From NCBI RefSeq assembly GCF_000282515.1, contig NZ_AKJD01000109.1, positions 1 through 52,535 on the forward strand: a stretch of DNA of 52,535 nucleotides, written 5' to 3'. Below the pieces are notes generated by a model that saw nothing but the letters and a program-made list of their open reading frames with translations, made no database searches and was not told where the DNA came from. This DNA is from Pseudomonas sp. GM80. Lineage in GTDB: Bacteria; Pseudomonadota; Gammaproteobacteria; Pseudomonadales; Pseudomonadaceae. A program made the position numbers and the translations under genes. Below, in pieces: positions 10,053 to 18,836 of this stretch. Numbering within the stretch: the stretch's first letter is position 1; each line of letters begins with the position of its first letter.

Positions 10053-11317
10053 GACTCTTTCGATCGAATACCCGCCCAACCCTGGGCTCGGTGCTAGGCC
10101 GTGGACATTTGACCGTCGCGCTAATGGCGGTGGCGATGGCCAGTGTTTCGCTGACGCTGTTAGGCGTTCTGGCGTTGCGCGTGTATGCCGATCACAACCT
10201 GCACCTGATTGCTCGCTCGATCAGCTACACCGTTGAAGCGGCAGTGGTGTTCAACGACAAGACGGCTGCCACGGAAGCGCTGGAGTTGATCGCGTCCACT
10301 GAAGAAGTGGCCGATGCGCAGGTGCTCGATGCACAGGGGCGGTTGCTGGCACGTTGGCAGCGACCAGAGAACGGCCTGTTCTCCGAGCTGGAAATGCTCA
10401 TCACCCGCGCTTTGCTGGAGCGACCGATCAGCCTGCCGATTGTCCATCAGGACCAGGAAATCGGTCGCGTGCTGCTCATCGGACACGGCGGCAGCCTGAT
10501 GCGCTTTCTGTTGAGCGGTCTGGCCGGGATTCTGCTCTGCACCGCCATCAGCGCGTGCGTGGCGATTTATCTGGCGCGGCGGCAACTGCGCGAAATCATC
10601 GGCCCGCTGCGCAGCCTCGCCACCGTGGCCCACGCTGCTCGCAGCGAACGGGCGCTGGACCGGCGCGTGCCGCCGGCGCAAATCGCTGAGCTGGACAACC
10701 TCGGCAACGACTTCAATGCCTTGCTCGACGAACTCGAGTCCTGGCAGAGCCACCTGCAGAGCGAAAACGAAACCCTCGCCCACCAGGCCAGTCACGACAG
10801 CCTCACCGGTCTGCCGAACCGCGCTTTTTTTGAGGGGCGACTGATCCGCGCTTTGCGCAGTGGCGGCAAACTCAACGAGCGAGTGGCCGTGCTGTTTCTC
10901 GACAGTGACCGTTTCAAAGGCATCAACGATAATTTCGGCCACGCCGCCGGCGATGCCGTGTTGGTGGCCATCGCCAATCGCATTCGCGCGCAATTGCGTG
11001 AGGAAGATCTGGTGGCGCGCCTTGGCGGTGACGAGTTTGCCGTGCTGCTGACGCCTTTACACAGGATCGAAGATGCCGAGCGCATTGCCGACAAGATCCT
11101 CGCCAGCATGGACATGCCCATCGCGCTGCCGGGGGATAGCAGTGTCGTGACGTCGCTCAGTATCGGCATCGCGGTTTTCCCCGATCATGGCGCCACCCCC
11201 GGTGCCCTGCTCAATGCCGCCGATGCGGCGATGTATCAGGCCAAGCGCCTGTCGCGTGGCGCCCAATTCACGGCTGGGTCGGAGCACTTGGTCGATCCCG
11301 TTCAAACCAGGAGCTGA
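10049..11317 (+). CDS. yfiN: YfiN/TpbB membrane diguanylate cyclase
   Basis: Inner-membrane diguanylate cyclase that makes c-di-GMP when YfiR inhibition is lifted, promoting biofilm and small-colony growth. The 422-residue protein has a first membrane helix at about residues 22-44, a periplasmic PAS-like domain, a second helix at about 150-172, a HAMP linker and a C-terminal GGDEF domain. The active-site motif is GGDEF at 326-330. An RxxD motif (R317-D320) lies five residues before it, the usual inhibitory-site spacing. The start at 10049 is chosen because it overlaps the yfiR stop and begins a typical positively charged leader before the first helix. The open frame extends further upstream only inside yfiR. 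Confidence 0.93.
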   Translation: MRLFRSNTRPTLGSVLGRGHLTVALMAVAMASVSLTLLGVLALRVYADHNLHLIARSISYTVEAAVVFNDKTAATEALELIASTEEVADAQVLDAQGRLLARWQRPENGLFSELEMLITRALLERPISLPIVHQDQEIGRVLLIGHGGSLMRFLLSGLAGILLCTAISACVAIYLARRQLREIIGPLRSLATVAHAARSERALDRRVPPAQIAELDNLGNDFNALLDELESWQSHLQSENETLAHQASHDSLTGLPNRAFFEGRLIRALRSGGKLNERVAVLFLDSDRFKGINDNFGHAAGDAVLVAIANRIRAQLREEDLVARLGGDEFAVLLTPLHRIEDAERIADKILASMDMPIALPGDSSVVTSLSIGIAVFPDHGATPGALLNAADAAMYQAKRLSRGAQFTAGSEHLVDPVQTRS

Positions 11318-11817
11318 TGCCCGTGTTCACACTTCCAATCCGATTGTTTTCCGCGCTGTTGTTGATGGCGGCACTGGTCCTGACCGGTTGCCAGACTGCC
11401 CCACAAAAAGGCCTGACCCCGGCGCAAGTCGCCGTGCTCAAACAACAGGGCTTCGAGTTGACCGACGAGGGCTGGGAGTTTGGCCTGTCCGGCAAAGTGC
11501 TGTTTGGCAGCGACGTTGAAAGCCTGAATGCGCAAAGCACCGAAATCGTCGAACGCATTGGCAAGGCCCTGCTGGGTGTCGGCATCGAGCGCGTGCGGGT
11601 CGATGGCCACACCGACGCGTCGGGCAAGGAAACCTACAACCAGCAGTTGTCACTGCGCCGTGCCAAGAGCGTTGCCAATGTGCTCGGCACCGTCGGCATG
11701 AAACAGGAGAACATCCAGTTGCAAGGCCTGGGCAGCAGCGAGCCAGTGGCCTCCAACGCCACGGCGGCGGGCCGTACGGAAAACCGTCGGGTGGCGATTG
11801 TGGTCAGCGCCGATTAA
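11317..11817 (+). CDS. yfiB: YfiB, OmpA-like outer-membrane lipoprotein
   Basis: YfiB sequesters YfiR at the outer membrane/peptidoglycan and so activates YfiN. The 166-residue product has a lipoprotein signal ending in LTGC with the lipidated cysteine at residue 25. The +2 residue is Gln, consistent with outer-membrane sorting. The C-terminal half is an OmpA peptidoglycan-binding domain with the VDGHTD motif and LSLRRAKSVANVL helix. The ATG shares one base with the yfiN stop (TGATG), so all three yfi genes are coupled. Its end overlaps the stop of the convergent LysR gene by a few bases. Confidence 0.93.
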   Translation: MPVFTLPIRLFSALLLMAALVLTGCQTAPQKGLTPAQVAVLKQQGFELTDEGWEFGLSGKVLFGSDVESLNAQSTEIVERIGKALLGVGIERVRVDGHTDASGKETYNQQLSLRRAKSVANVLGTVGMKQENIQLQGLGSSEPVASNATAAGRTENRRVAIVVSAD

Positions 11818-12761
11818 TCGGCGAACTGCATCTCACGGCTTTCGCCCATCAACAGCGCCTGATTACGCTCGGTCACCTCACGGATGTAATCCCACAACAG
11901 GGTGATCCGCTTCAACTTCCTCAGATCCTCCCGGCAGTACATCCAGAACTGCCGGGTGATGTTGATTTCCTCCGGCAACACGGGCAGCAAACGCGGATCC
12001 TGCGCGGCGAGGAAGCACGGCAGAATCGCCAGTGAACGCCCCTGCTGTGCAGCCACGAATTGCGCGATCACGCTGGTACTGCGCAAATTCGCGTGGGCAC
12101 CGGGCAGCACGTTGGCCAGGTACAGCAGCTCCGAGCTGAACGCCAGATCATCCACATAACTGATGAATTGATGCTTGCTCAAGTCGGCCGGGCGGCGGAT
12201 CGGTGGGTGTTGGTCCAGATAGTCCTGGGTTGCGTAGAGCTGCAAGCGGTAGTCGCAGAGTTTGCAGCAGACGTACGGCCCGTGTTCCGGGCGTTCGAGG
12301 GCGATGACGATGTCGGCCTCGCGCTTGGACAGGCTGATGAAGTGCGGCAGTGGCAGGATGTCCACCGAGATCGCCGGGTAGGCATCGACGAAATGGCTCA
12401 GTTGCGGGGTGATGAAAAAACTGCCGAAACCTTCGGTGCAGCCCATGCGCACATGCCCGGACAGCGCCACGCCAGAGCCTGAAACCTGTTCGCAGGCCAT
12501 GTGCAATGTGCTTTCAATCGATTCGGCATAACCGAGCAGACGCTGACCTTCGGCGGTCAGCACGAAACCACTGGTGCGCGACTTTTCAAACAACAACGTG
12601 CCGAGCGCCGCTTCCAGCGAACTGATCCGTCGCGACACCGTGGTGTAGTCGACAGCCAGCCGTTTGGCGGCGGTGCTGGCCTTGCGGGTGCGGGCGACTT
12701 CGAGGAAAAACTTGAGGTCGTCCCAGTTCAGCGAACCTAGAGAGGTGATGTTTTTTTGCAT
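11814..12761 (-). CDS. LysR-family regulator divergent from mmsAB
   Basis: A 315-residue LysR-type transcription factor with an N-terminal winged helix-turn-helix (LNWDDLKFFLEVARTRKASTAAKRL region) and a C-terminal effector-binding domain. The start is set at the ATG at 12761, which gives the normal LysR N-terminus MQKNITSLGSLNWDDL. A longer frame to 12830 adds 23 atypical residues. It is transcribed away from mmsA across a 149-base gap, the usual LysR/target layout, so control of mmsAB is inferred. In several other pseudomonads the mms regulator is an AraC protein. Confidence 0.85.
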   Translation of the reverse strand: MQKNITSLGSLNWDDLKFFLEVARTRKASTAAKRLAVDYTTVSRRISSLEAALGTLLFEKSRTSGFVLTAEGQRLLGYAESIESTLHMACEQVSGSGVALSGHVRMGCTEGFGSFFITPQLSHFVDAYPAISVDILPLPHFISLSKREADIVIALERPEHGPYVCCKLCDYRLQLYATQDYLDQHPPIRRPADLSKHQFISYVDDLAFSSELLYLANVLPGAHANLRSTSVIAQFVAAQQGRSLAILPCFLAAQDPRLLPVLPEEINITRQFWMYCREDLRKLKRITLLWDYIREVTERNQALLMGESREMQFAD

Positions 12762-12855
12762 GATGGACGGGCTTATATGTGCGTTCTTATTAGAAGTTTG
12801 CACATCTATACTCCAAAAACAGTCCGACAACCAATTCGTGACACACGCCTCATCT

Positions 12856-12876
12856 CAAGGCGAACCCTTCGCCTTG
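12856..12876 (+). other. Hairpin in the mmsA leader
   Basis: CAAGGCGAA and TTCGCCTTG form a perfect 9-bp stem with loop CCC, ending 34 bases before the mmsA ATG and followed by CTCCTAC, which resembles a REP edge. It may be a REP remnant or a leader structure. No T-run follows, so it is not a normal terminator. Confidence 0.45.
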
Positions 12877-12910
12877 GCTCCTACGATAAAAACAAGTTTC
12901 GGAGACCAGC

Positions 12911-14437
<1,527 letters not shown>

Positions 14438-14446
14438 GGAATGGCC

Positions 14447-15334
14447 ATGAAAATCGCATTTATCGGGCTGGGCAACATGGGCGCGCCGATGGCGCGCAAC
14501 CTGATCAAGGCTGGCCATTCGCTGAACCTGGTCGACCTGAACAAAACCGTGCTGGCGGAACTGGAACAACTGGGCGGCAGCATTCGCGCTTCGGCGCGCG
14601 AGGCCGCCGAGGATGCCGAGCTGGTGATCACCATGCTGCCGGCGGCTGTGCATGTGCGCAGTGTCTGGCTCGGCGAAGATGGCGTGCTGGCCGGCATCGG
14701 CAAAGGCGTGCCGGCGGTGGATTGCAGCACGATTGATCCGCAGACGGCGCGCGATGTCGCCGCCGCTGCCGCCAAGCATGGCGTGACCGTGGCCGATGCG
14801 CCGGTGTCCGGTGGCACCGGTGGCGCGACCGCCGGGACGTTGACCTTCATGGTCGGCGCCACCCCGGAACTGTTTGCCACCCTGCAACCGGTGTTGGCGC
14901 AGATGGGCCGCAACATCGTGCATTGCGGTGACGTCGGCACCGGGCAGATCGCCAAGATCTGCAACAACCTGCTGCTGGGGATTTCGATGGTCGGTGTCAG
15001 TGAAGCGATGGCGCTGGGCGATGCGCTGGGGATTGATACCTCGGTGCTGGCCGGGATCATCAACAGTTCGACCGGGCGTTGCTGGAGTTCGGAAATGTAC
15101 AACCCGTGGCCGGGCATCGTCGAAACGGCACCGGCCTCGCGTGGCTATACCGGTGGTTTTGGTGCGGAGCTGATGCTCAAGGATCTGGGCCTGGCAACGG
15201 AAGCGGCGCGTCAGGCGCACCAGCCAGTGGTGCTCGGCGCGGTGGCGCAGCAGTTGTATCAGGCGATGAGTCAGCGTGGGGAAGGCGGGAAAGACTTCTC
15301 GGCGATTATCAACAGCTACCGGAAACCGCAGTAA
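14447..15334 (+). CDS. mmsB: 3-hydroxyisobutyrate dehydrogenase
   Basis: NAD+-dependent oxidation of 3-hydroxyisobutyrate to methylmalonate semialdehyde in valine catabolism, feeding MmsA. The 295-residue product shows the Rossmann motif GLGNMG at the N-terminus, the substrate motif DAPVSGGTGGA and the catalytic lysine K170 in GQIAKICNN. The ATG at 14447 is preferred over the in-frame ATG at 14441, because the GAGGA ribosome site ends directly before 14441 but six bases before 14447. It starts nine bases after the mmsA stop. Confidence 0.94.
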   Translation: MKIAFIGLGNMGAPMARNLIKAGHSLNLVDLNKTVLAELEQLGGSIRASAREAAEDAELVITMLPAAVHVRSVWLGEDGVLAGIGKGVPAVDCSTIDPQTARDVAAAAAKHGVTVADAPVSGGTGGATAGTLTFMVGATPELFATLQPVLAQMGRNIVHCGDVGTGQIAKICNNLLLGISMVGVSEAMALGDALGIDTSVLAGIINSSTGRCWSSEMYNPWPGIVETAPASRGYTGGFGAELMLKDLGLATEAARQAHQPVVLGAVAQQLYQAMSQRGEGGKDFSAIINSYRKPQ

Positions 15335-15366
15335 CTCTTCAAAAACCTGAGGTGAAAGGGCTTTTT

Positions 15367-15502
15367 GTGGCGAGGGGATTTATCCCCGTTGGGGTGCGTA
15401 GCAGCCCCCTACAGTGTGTCAGGTAAACCGAGTGCTCAGGTTTTGCGACTGCTGCGCAGCCGAGCGGGGCGGTGCGACGTTTCGCTGAATCCCCTCGCCA
15501 CA
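15367..15502. repeat. REPIN (GTGGCGAGGGGATTTATCCCC type)
   Basis: GTGGCGAGGGGATTTATCCCC begins at 15367 and its inverse AATCCCCTCGCCAC ends near 15501, with inner GGGGTGCGTAGCAGCCCC and GCTGCGCAGC segments. This is the usual paired-REP arrangement downstream of a gene. The same family recurs at 37857-37966. Confidence 0.8.
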
Positions 15503-15559
15503 GGGTTCCTGTTTCCACAGGGATCATTGGGGTAGGTTTAAAAATTTGCAGTAGGTGTT

Positions 15560-15596
15560 GCCGGGAAATCACGTCGGGTGATTTCCCGGCTTTTTT
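15560..15596 (+). terminator. Rho-independent terminator after mmsB
   Basis: GCCGGGAAATCAC and GTGATTTCCCGGC form a perfect 13-bp stem with loop GTCGG, directly followed by TTTTTT. It lies 226 bases after mmsB and is the only classical terminator before the cupin gene on the other strand. Confidence 0.9.
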
Positions 15597-15605
15597 GTGC
15601 CAAAA

Positions 15606-15676
15606 AAAGATCGCAGCCTTCGGCAGCTCCTACAGGAAACGTATCTCTGTAGGAGCTGCCGAAGGCTGCGATCTTT
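15606..15676. repeat. REP hairpin, GATCGCAGCCTTCGG type
   Basis: Two perfect inverted 30-base arms (15606-15635 and 15647-15676) with an 11-base loop. The core is GCAGCCTTCGGCAGCTCCTA. Poly-A and poly-T edges make it a possible bidirectional terminator. It ends eight bases from the cupin stop. A single arm of the same family occurs at 45071-45096. Confidence 0.85.
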
Positions 15677-15683
15677 TGCTTTA

Positions 15684-16028
15684 TCAGGCGAACACGAAAT
15701 ACTTACGCACCGTCTCAACCACTTCCCACGTACCTTTCATCCCCGGCTCAATCACAAAGATGTCGCCAGCGCGCAGGTGGATCGGCGCCATGCCGTCCGG
15801 AGTGATCACGCAGTAGCCTTCCTGGAAATGGCAGTACTCCCACTTCACGTATTCGACGCGCCACTTGCCCGGTGTGCAGATCCAGGTGCCCATGATCTTG
15901 CTGCCGTCTTCGCTGGTGTAGGCGTTGAGGTTGACGGTGTGCGGGTCGCCTTCGAGTTTTTCCCATTTGCAGGCGTCGAGTACCGGCAGCGGGTGGGTGT
16001 CGCGCAGAACGGTGATAGGGGCGGACAT
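15684..16028 (-). CDS. Cupin-domain protein
   Basis: A 114-residue single-domain cupin, similar to the cupin_3 type (ureidoglycine-aminohydrolase-like cupins). Typical segments are GTWICTPGKWRVEY, YCHFQEGYCVITPDG and FVIEPGMKGTWEV, forming the beta-barrel and the glutamate/glycine of the cupin signatures. Such proteins are small metal-binding enzymes or binding proteins; the substrate is unknown. The ATG at 16028 has GGAG five bases upstream; a TTG at 16043 is in frame but poorer. The gene appears monocistronic, with its promoter side facing the long gap before the saccharide cluster. Confidence 0.75.
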   Translation of the reverse strand: MSAPITVLRDTHPLPVLDACKWEKLEGDPHTVNLNAYTSEDGSKIMGTWICTPGKWRVEYVKWEYCHFQEGYCVITPDGMAPIHLRAGDIFVIEPGMKGTWEVVETVRKYFVFA

Positions 16029-16254
16029 GGTGGCTCCAGACAAAGGACGAGTTGAATCATCACCCTAACGTCTGGTGAAGCAGCCCAGATGTCTGGGGTC
16101 GACCTCGGGATGCTTAGGAGCGCTGAGCGGAAATTTCTCGTAACGCCGGGGATTTGCACCAATGCTGTGCATATATGACGAATTTAATACAGTCTTGCTC
16201 CATAAAAGTTCAATAAATTTTTAGACTAAAACGAGATAACCATTCGGACACCTA

Positions 16255-16283
16255 TTGCAAAAGAAAATCGTCTGTACTATAAC
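16255..16283 (+). promoter_or_regulatory. Sigma70-type promoter of the saccharide cluster
   Basis: TTGCAA (16255-16260), a 17-base spacer and TATAAC (16278-16283) form a near-consensus promoter in an AT-rich stretch. Transcription would start near 16290, giving a leader of about 300 bases before the first gene at 16596. Confidence 0.65.
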
Positions 16284-16289
16284 ATTCGT

Positions 16290-16595
16290 ACTAAAGGACA
16301 TTCCCACCCTGATGGAGTTACACCTGAGTCACGGACAGACTTGAACTCGCTTTTTCTCGGACCGACAACAGACTTGGCGATTGGCCCAAGTGTGAACTTT
16401 CACCTGTCGTTAATGAATAACGATAATTGAATGGAACAGTCAGTTAATAAGTGGCGCAGGCGCAATGTCATGCGTGCTTTGAGATAAGCATTTAAATAAA
16501 TCGTTAATGATTGATCTGCATTGATTGACGGCGTGCGCGGTATTTCTGCGCGCATAAAATCACTTGTGCTCGGCATCATGGAATGAGGCTAGATT
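16290..16595 (+). other. Long AT-rich leader before the saccharide cluster
   Basis: The 567-base gap 16029-16595 has no credible ORF. It is much richer in A+T than the genes on either side. The part after the promoter holds several GGA triplets (near 16297, 16314, 16333, 16351, 16433, 16581). The last, CATGGAATGAGG, merges with the ribosome site, as in RsmA/RsmE targets. A short inverted repeat GTGCGCGG...CTGCGCGC is at about 16533-16552. Post-transcriptional control is inferred. Confidence 0.4.
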
Positions 16596-17567
16596 GTGGA
16601 CGACGTAAATGTAATTGAAGTTTCAACCTCCGTTGACAGTTGCAGTGTGCTCGGCCGGCATGTGTGGGTGCGAGCAGGCACTCGTCTGCAAAATGTTCAG
16701 GTGGCGGATGACTGTTTTATCGGTTTCCGCTGCGATGTGCAGTTTGCCTCGATCGGTCAATCCAGCATGTTGGCCACAGGTGTGCAATGCAGCGGCACCG
16801 CGCAGGCACCGATTCGCATCGCCGAAAATGTCTGGCTCGGCGCCAAGGTCGCCGTCAACGCAGGTGTCAGTATTGGTGCTGGCGCAGTGATCGCCGCCGG
16901 TGCCCTGGTGACGGCAGATGTATCGGCCGACGCCATCATGGTTGGGCGCCCGGCGCGCTTTATCGGCTTCCGTTCGGTGGTCGAGGACGGTCGCCCGAGC
17001 CCCCGGCAGGTGTTGGCGAAAGTGCGGGAAAGGGCCCGTTCCGGCTTGCCTTCGATGCTTGATCGCTCAACGCAGTCGGTCTCCCGGCTCAAATCGCTGA
17101 ACCCCGACACCGCGACCTGGGAAATCAGCGACGAGGCTTTGATCGACGCGGAATTACGCGGTGGTGCGTCGGTGGAAATCGCCCGCGATTGCATTCTGAT
17201 CGGGCGCAGCAGCCGTCAGGGCGGGATGTCGCAACTGGGCGGCATCGAACTCGGCACGGGTGTCCGGCTCGGCGAAGGTGTGGTCATCGAAGCCGCTGGC
17301 GGCGTGTCGATCGGCGTGTTCAGCGAAGTGGCGGACAACGTCACGATTGTGGCTTCAACTCACGACCATTCATTCCGCTCGCTGCCTTGGGAAGAAGCCC
17401 CGGTGCGGATTGGAAGTCGTTGCGTGATTGGTGAAGGCGCGCTCTTGGTAGGTCCACTGAATGTCGGTGATGGTGCAGTTATAAAGCCCCACTCAGTGGT
17501 TATAAGGGATGTATTGGAAAACACTGTGGTTCATGGCGTTGTTCAACTAATGGAGATTCAAGAATGA
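16596..17567 (+). CDS. Double left-handed beta-helix (hexapeptide) acyltransferase
   Basis: A 323-residue protein with two hexapeptide-repeat helices, about residues 15-125 and 190-318, joined by a polar linker. The second half matches maltose/galactoside O-acetyltransferase-like enzymes and keeps a catalytic-type histidine in ASTHDHSF. In the first half the matching place reads ATGVQCSGTAQ without histidine, so that domain is probably not catalytic. Likely role: acetylation or other acylation of a sugar made by this cluster. The start is a GTG at 16596 with TGAGG seven bases upstream. The stop overlaps the next gene as ATGA. It is the first gene of a five-gene block ending at 23147. Confidence 0.8.
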   Translation: MDDVNVIEVSTSVDSCSVLGRHVWVRAGTRLQNVQVADDCFIGFRCDVQFASIGQSSMLATGVQCSGTAQAPIRIAENVWLGAKVAVNAGVSIGAGAVIAAGALVTADVSADAIMVGRPARFIGFRSVVEDGRPSPRQVLAKVRERARSGLPSMLDRSTQSVSRLKSLNPDTATWEISDEALIDAELRGGASVEIARDCILIGRSSRQGGMSQLGGIELGTGVRLGEGVVIEAAGGVSIGVFSEVADNVTIVASTHDHSFRSLPWEEAPVRIGSRCVIGEGALLVGPLNVGDGAVIKPHSVVIRDVLENTVVHGVVQLMEIQE

Positions 17568-18814
17568 TTTTATTTGCCCCCAATCCAACCGGCTCCGGTC
17601 ATAACATGCGTGCGCTGTCGATCGCTCAGGCGATTAAAAAGCAGTGTCCGGCCATGCCCCTGACCGTGGCGCTGGCTTCGTTGCAGCCGACGTTTACACC
17701 GTTGTTTGAAAAGTCCGGTGTCGAGGTGGTGGATATTGCCGGTCGTTTGGTCGATTACTCGAAAAAGAGCAACTTGTCGAAAGAACTCGACTGGGCCAAT
17801 TACATCGGCGGTTATATCGCCAATACCTTCTTGTCGGGTGAGCGAATTCTTTCTTATCTGGCGCTGATCGCCGAATACAAACCGACCGTGCTGGTCTCGG
17901 ACTACAACATGGCGGCCTGTTTGGCGGCGATTTTCAGCGGTACGCCGCTGGTGTTCGTCACCGAGCGATATGACTTCACCCTCTGCCAGCTGGAAGACCA
18001 TGACCTGGCCGACGGCGGCTTCGAGGTCAATGCGCTGGAAATGGCCCGGGCCCGCACCGCACTGCACAGCCAGTTCAACTGGATGATCAACCAGAGCCAA
18101 TTGGTACTGACCGACAAGCCGTACGTGGCTTCTCTGGATCAGGGCACACCGGTCGCCGAAGCGCTGCTCAGCGGCAAGGCGCACTTTGTCGGGCCGATGA
18201 TTCGCGACATCAATGTGCAGAGCGGCCTGAACGTGCGCGAGCAACTGAACCTTGGCGATTCGCCGTTCATTGTCGCGTCGATCAGCGGCACCACCATGTT
18301 TGCGCAAAACAAGGATGCGTTGCTCGCCGCGTATCTGGACAGCTTCAAGGTCCTGCGCGAACGCAATCCGGATCTGAAACTGGTGTTGCTCGGCCGTCAG
18401 GATATCGCCGCCCAGGACGGTGTGGTGTGCGTGCCTTACTACCCCGACTGGATGGGCCTGTTGCGCGAAGCCAGCCTGCTGATTTCGGCGCCGGGATGGA
18501 TCACCGTCACCGAAATTGCCGCCCTGCACATTCCGACTTTGTTCGTGCTGCCGTCCAAGTCCGAGTACCACGAGCTTGAAGCCCTGCGTCGTCTGGAGCT
18601 GCTCGGTTTTCCGACACACCTGGGACACGATCGCGACCGCCTCGTCGAACTGGTGCAAAGCGAGCTGGAGAAAGACACCCAGTCGGCGGCGTACTACGCG
18701 CCCCATCAACAGGTCGCTGCACCGGACGGCGAAGGCGCGGCCCGTGCTGCAACGCGCATCATCGAATTGTGCAACGGCGCTGTTGTGCCATTGACCGAAA
18801 GCAAAGCGGCTTAA
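17564..18814 (+). CDS. GT-B fold glycosyltransferase (MurG/UGT-like)
   Basis: A 416-residue putative glycosyltransferase. The N-terminus MILFAPNPTGSGHNMRALSI is the glycine-rich first loop of MurG/UGT-type enzymes. Near residue 310 the segment SAPGWITVTEIAALHIPTLFV is the sugar-nucleotide binding loop of GT1/GT28 C-terminal domains. No membrane helix is seen, so it acts in the cytoplasm or at the membrane face. It overlaps the acyltransferase stop by four bases. The rmlB/rmlA genes downstream suggest a dTDP-6-deoxyhexose donor. The acceptor is unknown. Confidence 0.8.
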   Translation: MILFAPNPTGSGHNMRALSIAQAIKKQCPAMPLTVALASLQPTFTPLFEKSGVEVVDIAGRLVDYSKKSNLSKELDWANYIGGYIANTFLSGERILSYLALIAEYKPTVLVSDYNMAACLAAIFSGTPLVFVTERYDFTLCQLEDHDLADGGFEVNALEMARARTALHSQFNWMINQSQLVLTDKPYVASLDQGTPVAEALLSGKAHFVGPMIRDINVQSGLNVREQLNLGDSPFIVASISGTTMFAQNKDALLAAYLDSFKVLRERNPDLKLVLLGRQDIAAQDGVVCVPYYPDWMGLLREASLLISAPGWITVTEIAALHIPTLFVLPSKSEYHELEALRRLELLGFPTHLGHDRDRLVELVQSELEKDTQSAAYYAPHQQVAAPDGEGAARAATRIIELCNGAVVPLTESKAA

Positions 18815-18836
18815 CCTCAAGGAAGAGGGATTCACC

